Source: Eubacteriales bacterium (GTDB taxonomy: Bacteria > Bacillota > Clostridia > Oscillospirales > Oscillospiraceae). Taken from it: a stretch of DNA of 52,916 nucleotides. The stretch covers positions 1 to 52,916 of the forward strand of contig JAUNQI010000015.1 of the NCBI GenBank assembly GCA_030536255.1. The letters run 5' to 3'. Position 1 is the stretch's first letter. Each line of letters opens with the position of its first letter. Below the pieces are notes generated by a model. It saw only the letters and a program-made list of their open reading frames with translations. It made no database searches and was not told where the DNA came from. Both the position numbers and the translations under genes were made by a program. Below are positions 34,571 to 44,072 of this stretch, piece after piece.

Positions 34571-36070
34571 ATGGAGGAATTCGTACTTCAGTGCAAGGAT
34601 ATCTCGAAAAGCTTTCCGGGCGTTCAGGCTCTGGACAAGGTTCAGTTTGATCTTCGAAAGGGAGAAGTTCATGCTCTCTGCGGAGAAAACGGAGCCGGAA
34701 AGTCAACCTTGATCAAGATCATTACCGGAATGTATACAAAGGATTCCGGAGAGATCTTTTTCGAAGGGAAAAAAGTAAATTATAATTCTACAACGGAATG
34801 CAGAAAACTCGGTATTTCTCTGATCCCGCAGGAAATACACCTCGCGGATACGCTTACAGTTGCTGAAAATGTTTTTATGACATCTTATCCGAAAAACGGC
34901 CTTGGGGTTGACTGGAATAAGATGAATGAGCAGACGGAAGAGCTGCAGAAAAAGCTGGGTCAGACGGCGATGTCTTTCAAACCGACGGATATTGCGGGAA
35001 CGCTCAGTATGGGACAGAAACAGCTTGTTGAAATTATGAAGGCGATTTCAACGGATGTTAAGATCATAGCCTTTGATGAGCCCACCAGTTCATTGTCTGA
35101 GGAAGAGACCCAGACAATGTTTAACCTGATCGAAATGCTGTCTGCACAGGGAATCTCGATCCTGTACGTAAGCCACAGACTTGCGGAAATCTTCAGAATC
35201 TGCGACAGAGTTTCTGTTTTCAAAGACGGTCAGTACGTGGGAACGAAAGATGTGAAAGATACGACCGCTCCTGAAATCATATCCATGATGGTTGGCCGTG
35301 ACCTCACATTGTATAAAAAGGAAAAACGCAATCTTCCGGAAGATTATGTTCTGGAGGTTGATAATTTATGCTGGAGCAATAAGGTAAAGGATATTTCGTT
35401 CAAGCTGAAGAGAAACGAAGTCCTCGGTATCTTCGGAATCGTCGGAGCGGGACGGACGGAGACAGCCCGTACGATATTCGGACTCGAGAAAAAAGAAAAG
35501 GGTACTGTTAAGCTGAACGGAAAGATGCTGGATATCAAGCAGCCGAAGGATGCGGTGGATGCCGGTATCGGATTTGTTACTGAAGACAGACGCGGTGAGG
35601 GTCTTGCACTTGCCATGACGGTCGCTGAAAACGTAACCATGCCTTATGTGAAGCAGTTTGTGAAGAATGGCTCGATCGATCTGAAAAACGAGGCCGGAAA
35701 GGTCCGCGAAATGGTCGAAACATTCCGTATAAAAACTCCGAAGGTCTCTACGAGAGTAGAGTCGCTTTCCGGCGGAAATCAGCAGAAGATCGTTATTTCA
35801 AAATGGATCGGGGCCGATTCCGAGGTGCTGATCTTTGATGAGCCGACAAGAGGAATCGATGTCGGAGCAAAATCTGAAATCTATGCTCTGATGGACAAGC
35901 TCTCCAGAGAAGAAGGCAAATCGATTATTCTGATTACCTCTGAGCTTCCTGAGCTTCTGGCTATGTCGGACAGGATCCTGGTATTCAGGGACGGAATGAT
36001 CGCCAAAGAATTGACGGATGTCGAATCGCTTTCGGAAGAAGACGTACTGAAGTACGCCATTAATTCATAA
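34571..36070 (+). CDS. Sugar ABC transporter ATP-binding protein (RbsA/AraG/MglA type)
   Basis: This 499-residue protein is a fused pair of ABC ATPase domains, typical of the carbohydrate CUT2 class. Domain 1 has Walker A CGENGAGKST (37-46), signature TLSMGQKQLVE and Walker B IIAFDEPTSS. Domain 2 has the degenerate Walker A GIVGAGRTE usual for this class, the signature LSGGNQQKIVISKW and Walker B VLIFDEPTRGIDVGAK. It powers the importer whose receptor is encoded upstream and whose permease lies 31 bases downstream. CUT2 systems carry monosaccharides such as ribose, arabinose, xylose and galactose. The present substrate is not determined by the sequence. Confidence 0.94.
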   Translation: MEEFVLQCKDISKSFPGVQALDKVQFDLRKGEVHALCGENGAGKSTLIKIITGMYTKDSGEIFFEGKKVNYNSTTECRKLGISLIPQEIHLADTLTVAENVFMTSYPKNGLGVDWNKMNEQTEELQKKLGQTAMSFKPTDIAGTLSMGQKQLVEIMKAISTDVKIIAFDEPTSSLSEEETQTMFNLIEMLSAQGISILYVSHRLAEIFRICDRVSVFKDGQYVGTKDVKDTTAPEIISMMVGRDLTLYKKEKRNLPEDYVLEVDNLCWSNKVKDISFKLKRNEVLGIFGIVGAGRTETARTIFGLEKKEKGTVKLNGKMLDIKQPKDAVDAGIGFVTEDRRGEGLALAMTVAENVTMPYVKQFVKNGSIDLKNEAGKVREMVETFRIKTPKVSTRVESLSGGNQQKIVISKWIGADSEVLIFDEPTRGIDVGAKSEIYALMDKLSREEGKSIILITSELPELLAMSDRILVFRDGMIAKELTDVESLSEEDVLKYAINS

Positions 36071-36101
36071 ATAACAAGTCAAAATGCAAGGGAGCTAAAC
36101 A

Positions 36102-37064
36102 ATGAAAAATCTTAATAAACTTAGTTATTCTGTGAAAAACAGACTTATGCTGATTGCAATGCTGATTGCGGAATGCATTATATTCTCATCCCTCACGCCG
36201 TACTTCTTTAAGCTTGACAACCTTCTTCCTGTCGGACGTGAAGTGGCTACCCTCGGAATCGTTGCGATCGGTCAGGTGCTTTGTATCCTTACGGCCGGAT
36301 TTGACCTTTCTGTCGGCGGAACCGCGGCAATGGCCGGTGTTGTTGTCGGTGTGATGTGTTCTCCGAAACGTCTGGCTCTCCCCTATGGCGTAGGTCTTGC
36401 GGCAGGACTCGGCGTTGCGCTTTTGATCGGTGTCATTAACGGATTCCTGATCACCAGAGTAAAGATCCTTCCCTTCATTGCAACCATGGCTATGAACTTT
36501 GTCCTCGGCGGAGCGGTTATCCTGATCACAAAGCAGCCGATTACCTGCAATACCCCGGCATTTAAGTTTATCGGTGCTACGACCTTCGGAAGCATTAAAT
36601 TCCCACTCCCGATCATTACCCTTGTCCTGCTGTATATCCTCTTTGCATATATTCTGAAATATACGATCTTCGGGCGACATCTTTACTGTGCCGGCGGTAA
36701 TCCGCAGGCAGCAAAGGTCGCCGGAATCAACGTCGATAACGTTAAGTTTTGGGCATACACGCTCAGCTCGGTACTGTCCGGTTTTGCCGGCATTCAGCTG
36801 GCATCCCGTATCGCCACCTCAAACCCCAATATCGGCGGAAGCTATTCCATGGAATCCATTGCAGCTGCAGTTCTCGGCGGAACTTCTCTGAGCGGCGGCG
36901 AAGGAAATATTTGGGGCGCTTTCCTTGGCGTTCTCGTTACCGGTATTCTTTCCAACGGACTGATCATGCTCGGAATCTCCCAGGCATGGCGTGATATCGC
37001 AACCGGCGTTGTCCTTATCCTTGCAATTATTCTTCAGATTTCTTCAGAAGGCAAAAAGTCATAA
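36102..37064 (+). CDS. Sugar ABC transporter permease (RbsC/AraH type)
   Basis: This 320-residue membrane protein of the CUT2 permease family has 8-10 hydrophobic helices, the family signature AGFDLSVGGTAAMAG near residue 65 and the ATPase-contact region YCAGGNPQAAKVAGINV near 195. GGSYSMESIAAAVLGGTSLSGGEG near 245-268 is also typical. It begins 31 bases after the ATPase gene and ends 27 bases before the first URO-D gene. Transport and methyl-transfer functions are therefore on one transcript. Confidence 0.93.
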   Translation: MKNLNKLSYSVKNRLMLIAMLIAECIIFSSLTPYFFKLDNLLPVGREVATLGIVAIGQVLCILTAGFDLSVGGTAAMAGVVVGVMCSPKRLALPYGVGLAAGLGVALLIGVINGFLITRVKILPFIATMAMNFVLGGAVILITKQPITCNTPAFKFIGATTFGSIKFPLPIITLVLLYILFAYILKYTIFGRHLYCAGGNPQAAKVAGINVDNVKFWAYTLSSVLSGFAGIQLASRIATSNPNIGGSYSMESIAAAVLGGTSLSGGEGNIWGAFLGVLVTGILSNGLIMLGISQAWRDIATGVVLILAIILQISSEGKKS

Positions 37065-37091
37065 TAAATAATACGAAAACAGGTGATTGAA

Positions 37092-38150
37092 ATGATGAAT
37101 TCGAAAGAAGTTGTCACCCGGGCACTCAGAAGGCAGAATCCGGACAGAATGCCGGCCAATGCCGAATTCACCCCGGAGATCCGCGATAAACTGATGGCGC
37201 ATGTGGGTGCGGAAGATTATTATGATCTCTGTGTGAAGCTTGGAAGCGATATGCTGATCCTCGGCGGCGGAATCGGAAATTCTTATTATCTGAATTATCC
37301 GTCCAAAGAAAACTATGTATGTCCCTGGGGATGTACCTGGAAATGGTATGAAAATGAAACCGGAGCATATACGGAGATCGTAGGCCGTCCGCTGGACGAC
37401 GATGAAGACGGAGAAAAGCTGGCTGCCTATCAGATTCCGGATCCGGAAGATCCCGCAACTTTTGAAGCGCTGGATAATCTGATTAAAAAGTACGGAAATG
37501 ATTACTTTATCTGTTTTTCCTCTCCCTGCTCGATCTTTGAAGCAGCCTGGTATACGCACGGTATGGAAGATACCCTGATGGATATGATGGCGAACGAGGA
37601 GTATGCAAACGATCTCTTTGATAAAATGATGGAGTTTCCTCTCAGAGCAGGTCTGAAAGCGCTGGATTATCCGATTGACATGATCTGGCTCGGGGATGAT
37701 ATGGGACTTCAGAAGAATATGCTGATGTCTGCTGACCTCTGGAGAAAGTATTTTAAGCCTCGTATGGCAAAGATCATTTCAGCGTACAAGGCAAAGAATC
37801 CGAATATCCTTGTGGCTTATCACAGCTGCGGGAATATCGAGCCGATTATTGAGGACTTCATAGAGATCGGTCTGGATGTATTGAATCCCATTCAGCCGAA
37901 GGCCATGGATCCGGCAAAGCTGAAAGAGAAATACGGTGACAGGCTGAGCTTCTGGGGTGGTATGTGCATTCAGGAAACCCTGCCCTACGGAACTCCGGAG
38001 GATGTCAAGGCTGAAGTTCTGCTCAGAAAGAATACAATCGGTAAAAACGGCGGATATCTCTGCTCACCCGCACATAATGTACAGGCGGATACCAGCGTGG
38101 AAAACATGCTTGCCTTTTTTGAGGCAGTAAAGGAATACGGGAAGTATTGA
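37092..38150 (+). CDS. URO-D superfamily putative corrinoid methyltransferase 1
   Basis: This 352-residue TIM-barrel protein belongs to the uroporphyrinogen decarboxylase superfamily, which includes the Co-methyltransferases MtaA/MtbA, CmuA and anaerobic O-demethylases. True HemE is unlikely because there are several divergent copies beside corrinoid genes. A zinc-type H-x-C site is present as AYHSCGN near residue 245, and a further cysteine is in GGYLCSPAHN near the C-terminus. The opening R.NPDRMPANAEFTPE and the block FWGGMCIQETLPYGTPEDVK are family features. ACAGGTG precedes the ATG at 37092. It lies directly behind the permease, suggesting action on the imported compound or methyl transfer to the corrinoid protein at 45452. 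Confidence 0.82.
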   Translation: MMNSKEVVTRALRRQNPDRMPANAEFTPEIRDKLMAHVGAEDYYDLCVKLGSDMLILGGGIGNSYYLNYPSKENYVCPWGCTWKWYENETGAYTEIVGRPLDDDEDGEKLAAYQIPDPEDPATFEALDNLIKKYGNDYFICFSSPCSIFEAAWYTHGMEDTLMDMMANEEYANDLFDKMMEFPLRAGLKALDYPIDMIWLGDDMGLQKNMLMSADLWRKYFKPRMAKIISAYKAKNPNILVAYHSCGNIEPIIEDFIEIGLDVLNPIQPKAMDPAKLKEKYGDRLSFWGGMCIQETLPYGTPEDVKAEVLLRKNTIGKNGGYLCSPAHNVQADTSVENMLAFFEAVKEYGKY

Positions 38151-38167
38151 CCGAAACGGAGAAGGAC

Positions 38168-39418
38168 ATGAACGATAGAGAACGCCTGAGAGACCTTGCT
38201 AAGGAATGGATGGAGCTTGCCTCAGCTCCGATAATGGACGAGCGCAAAGCACTTTGGACAAAGCTGCACGGCCTGGAAAACAGCAGACCGATGGTTCTCA
38301 TTGAAACCGGATACATAAACGACTATGTGAAACAGGATGAGCTTGTTTGTGCAGATCCGTTTATGAGAAAAGTCGAGCGCGGTATGCTTGAGAAGATCAT
38401 CCATACGAAAGAAATCGGCGATGATATCGTTCTTGAGCCTTCTTTCCGGATCGGCTATACGATGCATCAGCCGAGCTACGGCGTGAATGTGGTTCAGGTC
38501 GAGGCTCAGGAAAAAGGCCTTGCATATGTTTTTGAGCATGTGATCAAAGAGCCTGAAGACATGAAGAAGCTCGTAAAGAGAGAGTTTGAGATCGATTTTG
38601 AAGCTTCTAAAAAAGAAAAAGAGTATTTTGAAGATCTCTTCGGAGATATTATTCCGGTAAAGCAGTGCAATTACAGCTTTATGGATACCGAGGGTGATGG
38701 AGTGTATGACTGGGTCGGTACATTCTTCTTTGGCCTTACCTGGCAGCTCCATCGCTTTATCGGTCTGGACGAAATGCTCTACTGGTATTATGATTATCCG
38801 GATGAGATGCATCAGATGATGCAGTATATGGTCGATGACAGACTGCGGATGTTTAAAAAGCTTGAAGAGAGCGGCATTATCGAATCCAATGCAGATAATC
38901 AGATGGCCGGCCCGTGCTTCTACGGATATAGCAGCAAGTTCCCCAAAAAAGAGGGAAAAGTAACGCTTAAGGATGAATGGGCATGGTGTGAATCCCAGGA
39001 GACGACATGTATTTCTCCCGCAATGTATGAGGAGTTCGTTCTCCCTTATCTCGGTCAGCTTTCCGATCAGTTCGGCCGCATCTATTATGGATGCTGTGAA
39101 GCTGTCCATGACAGGCTGGATATTATTGAGAAAAGGATAACAAATCTGGGCGCAGTCTCTGTATCCATGTGGAATGACTTCCCGCTGATCGCTGAAAAGA
39201 TCGGAAGAAAGTATGTTTATTCCAGAAAGCCGGCACCCCCATGCATTTCCGGGAAAACGTTTGACCTTGAAGCAGCAAAAGCGGATATACTCAAGACGTA
39301 TAATACCGCAAAAGACTGCAATGTGGAATTTCTGTTCCGCGATCTGTACGATATTAACGGAGACCGGAACCGGCTTGCGGAATGGGTCCGCATGGTAAAG
39401 AACGTTTACAATATATAA
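38168..39418 (+). CDS. URO-D superfamily protein 2, divergent metal site
   Basis: This 416-residue protein is the longer, more divergent type of URO-D fold seen beside corrinoid systems. The place of the H-x-C zinc site reads IYYGCCEAVHD, so the usual histidine is missing and paired cysteines stand there instead. The downstream region has SVSMWNDFPLIAEKIG and DCNVEFLFRD. The ATG at 38168 has GGAGAAGG at correct spacing. The in-frame TTG at 38147 overlaps the previous gene and is less likely. It sits 17 bases after URO-D 1. It may bind a different methyl donor or acceptor from its neighbours, which is inference. Confidence 0.75.
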   Translation: MNDRERLRDLAKEWMELASAPIMDERKALWTKLHGLENSRPMVLIETGYINDYVKQDELVCADPFMRKVERGMLEKIIHTKEIGDDIVLEPSFRIGYTMHQPSYGVNVVQVEAQEKGLAYVFEHVIKEPEDMKKLVKREFEIDFEASKKEKEYFEDLFGDIIPVKQCNYSFMDTEGDGVYDWVGTFFFGLTWQLHRFIGLDEMLYWYYDYPDEMHQMMQYMVDDRLRMFKKLEESGIIESNADNQMAGPCFYGYSSKFPKKEGKVTLKDEWAWCESQETTCISPAMYEEFVLPYLGQLSDQFGRIYYGCCEAVHDRLDIIEKRITNLGAVSVSMWNDFPLIAEKIGRKYVYSRKPAPPCISGKTFDLEAAKADILKTYNTAKDCNVEFLFRDLYDINGDRNRLAEWVRMVKNVYNI

Positions 39419-39444
39419 ATAAATAATGTTCGGAGGGGAGCCAT

Positions 39445-40512
39445 ATGGGGAAGAGTTTTGATTTAAACAGAAGAGACCGTGTAATAAAAGCGGTTAATCA
39501 TGAGCAGCCCGACAGAACTCCGACAGATTTTCAGGCAGTTAAGGAAATATGGGACGGCATGAAGAAAACCTTCAGGACAGATTCCATGAAGGATGTCCTG
39601 GATGCGCTGGATATTGACTGCGCATGGGTTGACCCCGAAGTAACAAGACCGTCTGTCGAAAGAGATTCCGAAGGCTATATCATCGGCTGGGGCGGAAGCA
39701 AGATCCGTATGGTTTCAAACAAATACGGAGAGTACGAGGAAATCGTCCATTATATTCTTGACGGAGTGGAATCCAAAGCTGAGGTCGATGAAAGACTCAG
39801 ACTTCCCGATTTGAACGAGTGGAACTTCGACAAAGTCACGGAAAACTGCAAACTGTATGATGACCGCTATCTTCTCGGCGGATTTGCCAGCTCCTTTTAT
39901 TATCCGACGCTGATCATGAGCCTTGAGGAGTTTATGATCAACATGATGGAAGAGCCGGAGCTTGCTCATTATATCATTAAGAAATGCTTTGACTGGCACA
40001 TGGATTATCATGAGAGACTGCTGAAGGCGGGTAACGGAAGAATAGACGCCATGCAGATTGCGGATGATTTCGCGACGCAGAGAGGTCTTCTTTTAAGTCG
40101 GGAGCATTTCAGAGAATTTTTCAAAAAGCCGATTGCGGAATATGTCGCGCTGGCAAAGTCCTACGGTGCTACTCCGTTCCTTCACTGCTGCGGTTCCTCT
40201 CATGATCTGATTGACGAATTTATTGATCTCGGAATAAAGATCCTGGATCCGATCCAGACAGTCGCTGCAAATATGGAACCGGAAAGGCTGAAAAGAGAAT
40301 TCGGTCAGGATATTACATTCCATGGCGCCGGAGAGACGCAGAATATCCTTCCGAACGGGACAGAGGAAGAGGTAAAGGCAAACGCCAAAATGCTTTCCTC
40401 GGTTCTGGGGAAAGACGGCGGATACATTTTAACGTCATGCCATTTCCTGCAGGCGGATGTTCCGGTAAAGAATGTTCTGGCCTTCTACGATTTGGAAAAC
40501 CGGTATATTTGA
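39445..40512 (+). CDS. URO-D superfamily putative corrinoid methyltransferase 3
   Basis: This 355-residue URO-D fold protein has the N-terminal RDRVIKAVNHEQPDRTPTDF signature. A likely zinc site is FLHCCGSS near residue 250 together with a cysteine in YILTSCHFLQADVP near 330. The segment LDPIQTVAANMEPERLK is shared with URO-D 1 and 5. GGAGGGGAGCC precedes the ATG. It follows URO-D 2 by 26 bases and precedes the GntR regulator gene by 24 bases. Confidence 0.82.
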   Translation: MGKSFDLNRRDRVIKAVNHEQPDRTPTDFQAVKEIWDGMKKTFRTDSMKDVLDALDIDCAWVDPEVTRPSVERDSEGYIIGWGGSKIRMVSNKYGEYEEIVHYILDGVESKAEVDERLRLPDLNEWNFDKVTENCKLYDDRYLLGGFASSFYYPTLIMSLEEFMINMMEEPELAHYIIKKCFDWHMDYHERLLKAGNGRIDAMQIADDFATQRGLLLSREHFREFFKKPIAEYVALAKSYGATPFLHCCGSSHDLIDEFIDLGIKILDPIQTVAANMEPERLKREFGQDITFHGAGETQNILPNGTEEEVKANAKMLSSVLGKDGGYILTSCHFLQADVPVKNVLAFYDLENRYI

Positions 40513-40536
40513 AAACAGGTAAACAGGGTTAAGGTA

Positions 40537-41625
40537 TTGGAGAAAACCTATAAATACAATCAAATTCAGGAATGGATCATATCTTCTATAAACTCGGGAA
40601 AGTACAAAGCGGGTCAGAAGATCCTCTCCGAACATGCGTTAATGACAAAATTCGGAGTCAGTAGACAGACTGTCCGGAGAGCAACCGATGATCTGGCGGA
40701 ACAGGGTGTGCTGAAAAGAGTGAAGGGAAAAGGCATGTACGCCTGCAGCGTCAGTAATACGTGCGGCAGCACGGTTGGCGTATTGCTGAGCTACTTTAAT
40801 GAGTATATTTTCCCGACGGTTGTGGAAGGAATACAGTCCGAATTAAAAAAATACGGATATAAGGTCGATCTCGGAATCACGCATAACCGTCTGGAAGAAG
40901 AACGGGAGTATCTTGAGAGAATCCTTCATGAGGACTGCTGCGGGTTGATTATCGAAGGAACAAAATCCGCACTTCCCAACCCGAACCTGGATCTGTATGA
41001 GAAACTGAGGAAAAAGGGAATTCCGATTGTATTTATACATAATTACTACGAGGGACAGAAATTTCCGGCAGTGCTTGTCGATGATGTGGAGATGTCCTAT
41101 CAGCTGACAAATAAGCTGCTTTCCGCCGGACACAGAAAAATAGCAGGGGTATTCAAGACAGAGGATCTTCAGTCGCACAGAAGATATTACGGATTTATTA
41201 AGGCAATGATGGACGCGCATCTTCCGTTTGATGTCTTCTGGTTTTCTGATACTACAGTCATGAACTGTTTTACATCAGGTCTTGTAAAGTATCTGAATAA
41301 CAATGACTGTACGGCGATGTTTTTCTATAATGACAAGATCGCAATCGGAATCATTCATGAACTGGAGAAATGCGATGCCGGAATTCTGGATGATCTGTCG
41401 ATCGTTGCATTTGACGATCTTCAGGGACTGTACGAAGACGGTCTCATCAGTACGGAGCTTACAAGCGCAAGATATCCGAAAGAAGCCATCGCTAAGGAAA
41501 GCGTAAAAATGCTTTTCAGGCTGATGGAAGAAGGAACAGAGAAATTTGAAGGGACTGTAACAGAAGTTTCAAACGGAATAGCAGACAGGAGTTCGATAAA
41601 GAGAAATGAAAAAGTACTATATTGA
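40537..41625 (+). CDS. AraR-like GntR-family transcriptional regulator with sugar-binding domain
   Basis: This 362-residue protein has an N-terminal GntR winged helix (about 5-72), seen in KYKAGQKILSEHALMTKFGV and SRQTVRRATDDLAEQGVLKR. It is fused to a LacI/periplasmic-binding-type effector domain (about 78-355, starting GVLLSYFNEYIFPTVVEGIQ). This layout is that of AraR, the Bacillus arabinose repressor, whose effector is a sugar. It supports a sugar-like inducer for this operon. The start is TTG. The gene is inside the transcript it probably controls, between URO-D 3 and 4, and its 3' end overlaps URO-D 4 by 20 bases. The palindrome at 33343-33361 is a possible target. Confidence 0.85.
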   Translation: MEKTYKYNQIQEWIISSINSGKYKAGQKILSEHALMTKFGVSRQTVRRATDDLAEQGVLKRVKGKGMYACSVSNTCGSTVGVLLSYFNEYIFPTVVEGIQSELKKYGYKVDLGITHNRLEEEREYLERILHEDCCGLIIEGTKSALPNPNLDLYEKLRKKGIPIVFIHNYYEGQKFPAVLVDDVEMSYQLTNKLLSAGHRKIAGVFKTEDLQSHRRYYGFIKAMMDAHLPFDVFWFSDTTVMNCFTSGLVKYLNNNDCTAMFFYNDKIAIGIIHELEKCDAGILDDLSIVAFDDLQGLYEDGLISTELTSARYPKEAIAKESVKMLFRLMEEGTEKFEGTVTEVSNGIADRSSIKRNEKVLY

Positions 41626-42688
41626 GACTATGCCGCAGGTCAATGAATCCATGGAAAGAGTGGAGCTGTGGTATCAGGGAGAGAAGACGGACAGAGCGCC
41701 TATCCGATTTTCCGAACACAATGCGAGACACAATGTTGACCTCAGTCAGATCATTGCAAGATATCCAACCGTAAAGGATTTCTGGTTTGATACGGAGTAC
41801 CAGGTAAATTCCTTTATAGAAAACCTGGAAGGCTCAACGGTATACGGAGATACCTTCCCCGTATTTTATCCGAATCTTGGTCCGTCCGTCTATGCGTCTT
41901 ATTACGGCGTGCCGCTTACCTATGCGGATGTCACGTCCTGGGCAATCCATACGGTATCGGATATGGACGAACTGGACGTTGGCTCGCTGAAGATCGACCG
42001 GGAATGTGAAAACTGGAAAAAGATTGACGAGCTCACGGATTATGCGCTTGCACGCTGCAAGGATAAGTTCTTTGTCGGGTATACTGATCTTCACCCGTCG
42101 ATGGACTGTGCGGTGGATTTTACCGGTGTCGATACGATGTGCATGGCGCTGATCGATGATCCGGATAAAGTCAAAGAATTTTTAAATAAACTTTGTGATG
42201 ACTTTTTCCCGGTATACGATTATTATGATAATCGTCTGGGAGATATGCCGTCCGTATCCTGGATGGGGATTCCGTTTGAAGGAAAAATGCATATTCCGAG
42301 CTGTGACTTTTCATCGATGCTTTCTCCGGCGATGTTTGAAGAGTTTGTACTGCCGTGCGTAATAAAAGAAGCGAAGGCATTTGATCATAATATTTTCCAT
42401 ATGGACGGGCCAGGTGTTATGAGACATCTGGATATGCTTCTGGACGTGGATGAAATAAGAGCTATTCAGCTTGTTCAGGGCGTCGGAGAAGATGAGCCGA
42501 TCATGCAGTGGCTGCCCGTCATAAAGAAGATTCAGGAGAGAGGCAAGGGAATCGTGGTCGGCCTCCAGAAGCATGAGCTGAAGGAGTTTATGGCCAATGT
42601 GGATCCGAAGGGAATTTTCCTGACTCTTGCGGCAGATGAAGAAGAACAGCCGGAAATCGTGAAGATGGTTGAAGAATGGTGTAAATAA
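41606..42688 (+). CDS. URO-D superfamily protein 4, lacking the cysteine zinc site
   Basis: This 360-residue URO-D fold protein is of a divergent kind. Where methyltransferases have H-x-C it reads IFHMDGPGVMRHLD, so the cysteine is replaced by aspartate, and no C-terminal cysteine occupies the usual place. WVS-type features typical of the subgroup include VSWMGIPFEGKMHIPSCDFS near 215 and IQLVQGVGEDEPIMQWLPVI near 285. The ATG overlaps the end of the GntR gene. An in-frame ATG at 41651 is a possible later start. The loss of zinc ligands suggests different chemistry or a non-catalytic role. Confidence 0.75.
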   Translation: MKKYYIETMPQVNESMERVELWYQGEKTDRAPIRFSEHNARHNVDLSQIIARYPTVKDFWFDTEYQVNSFIENLEGSTVYGDTFPVFYPNLGPSVYASYYGVPLTYADVTSWAIHTVSDMDELDVGSLKIDRECENWKKIDELTDYALARCKDKFFVGYTDLHPSMDCAVDFTGVDTMCMALIDDPDKVKEFLNKLCDDFFPVYDYYDNRLGDMPSVSWMGIPFEGKMHIPSCDFSSMLSPAMFEEFVLPCVIKEAKAFDHNIFHMDGPGVMRHLDMLLDVDEIRAIQLVQGVGEDEPIMQWLPVIKKIQERGKGIVVGLQKHELKEFMANVDPKGIFLTLAADEEEQPEIVKMVEEWCK

Positions 42689-42729
42689 AACGGAACGATC
42701 TGTTATTATATAAATCAGGAGGAAAGAAT

Positions 42730-44016
42730 ATGACATCGAGAGAAAGAGTAATCGCGGCGATAAATCATCAGCCTGTCGACCGCTGCCCAATCGATCTTGG
42801 AAGCAATGGTCAGACCGGAATGAATGCAAGCACCTTATACAAATTCCGGAAGTATCTTGGCCTTGAAGAGCATCCGATCAATATCATTGAGCCTTATCAG
42901 ATGCTTGGAGAGATCGAAGAAGATCTGATGAAGGTCGTGGGCAATGATGTCGTCGGCCTGTGGAATACCGGGAATATGCTTGGCTATAAGAATGATAATA
43001 AAAAGCGCTGGCAGATGGATGACGGTACTCCTGTAAATATGGGCAGCGGTTTCGAGATTGATGTGAATGAAAAGGGAGAAAAGCTGCTTTATCCCTGCGG
43101 AGACAGAACTGCGAAGTACAGCTGCAAAATGCCGGTAGGCGGATCCTTCTTTGATAACATTGAAAGGACAGAAAGCTGGGACTTTGATCTTGATGAGGAA
43201 GATCTGACTCCTGTTGAGGATTTTAAGGATGACTTCGGTGTGGCATCGGATGAAGAGGCACGCTACTGGGAGGAAAAATCCAAACAGCTGTATGATGAGA
43301 CAGAGTATGGAATCATCGGTGTCCTGGGCGGCGGCGGCTTCGGTGACGTCGCACAGATCCCCGGACCGGCAATCAGAGATCCGAAGGGAATCAGAAAGAT
43401 CGAAGACTGGCTGATGGCACATGCAATGTATCCCGGATATGTGGATGATGTCTTCGGATATCAGGAAGAAATCATGCTGAAAAATCTGGAGATTTATAAG
43501 CAGGCAGTTGGTGACAGAATTCAGGTGATCTGGGTTTCCGGTACGGATCTGGGAACACAGAACAGTACGTTTACTTCTCTGAATACCTTCAGAAGCCTTT
43601 ATAAGCCGCATTTCTCGAGGATCAATGAATGGATCCATAAAAATACAGGCTGGAAGACTTTCTATCACAGCTGCGGATGTGTGGCGGAGCTTCTGGATGA
43701 TATCGTGGATATGGGCGTTGACTGCCTGAACCCGGTTCAGTTCAGCGCGCTTGAGAATAAGGGAGTAACGCCTCAGGTCATTAAAGAAAAATACGGCGAC
43801 AAGCTGACCTTCTGGGGCGGCGGAGTAGATACCCAGAAGACGCTTCCGTTCGGGACAAGCGAGGAAGTCTATAACGAAGTGAAAAGCAGAGTGGAGATTC
43901 TGAACAACAACGGCGGATATATTTTCTCCTCTATTCACAACGTAGTGGCGAATGTCCCGGCAGAAAATCTGTGTGCTATGTATGAAGCTGTGCTTGGGAA
44001 AAAGCTGGAAGTCTGA
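42730..44016 (+). CDS. URO-D superfamily putative corrinoid methyltransferase 5
   Basis: This 428-residue URO-D protein opens with SRERVIAAINHQPVDRCPID. Its zinc-type motif is FYHSCGC near residue 315. The later GGYIFSSIHNVVANVP has no cysteine where URO-D 1 and 3 have one, although one occurs shortly after in NLCAMYEA. It shares the block YGDKLTFWGGGVDTQKTLPF with URO-D 1 and looks closest to it. An AGGAGGAAAGA ribosome binding site precedes the ATG. It ends the importer operon at a strong bidirectional terminator. Confidence 0.82.
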   Translation: MTSRERVIAAINHQPVDRCPIDLGSNGQTGMNASTLYKFRKYLGLEEHPINIIEPYQMLGEIEEDLMKVVGNDVVGLWNTGNMLGYKNDNKKRWQMDDGTPVNMGSGFEIDVNEKGEKLLYPCGDRTAKYSCKMPVGGSFFDNIERTESWDFDLDEEDLTPVEDFKDDFGVASDEEARYWEEKSKQLYDETEYGIIGVLGGGGFGDVAQIPGPAIRDPKGIRKIEDWLMAHAMYPGYVDDVFGYQEEIMLKNLEIYKQAVGDRIQVIWVSGTDLGTQNSTFTSLNTFRSLYKPHFSRINEWIHKNTGWKTFYHSCGCVAELLDDIVDMGVDCLNPVQFSALENKGVTPQVIKEKYGDKLTFWGGGVDTQKTLPFGTSEEVYNEVKSRVEILNNNGGYIFSSIHNVVANVPAENLCAMYEAVLGKKLEV

Positions 44017-44037
44017 AAATTAAATCTAAACAAACAG

Positions 44038-44072
44038 CGGGGCAGGATGCGAAAAGCATCTTGCCCCGTTTA
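44038..44072. terminator. Bidirectional terminator between URO-D 5 and PocR-AraC copy B
   Basis: CGGGGCAGGATGC pairs with GCATCTTGCCCCG around a GAAAA loop, then TTTAATT follows on the plus strand. It lies between convergent genes and overlaps the last bases of the minus-strand gene. Confidence 0.85.

Noticed and set aside
37092..44016. Haem-pathway uroporphyrinogen decarboxylase (HemE)
   Set aside because: Five divergent copies in a transporter/corrinoid cluster with H-x-C type sites and no other haem genes fit methyltransferase-type URO-D proteins better.
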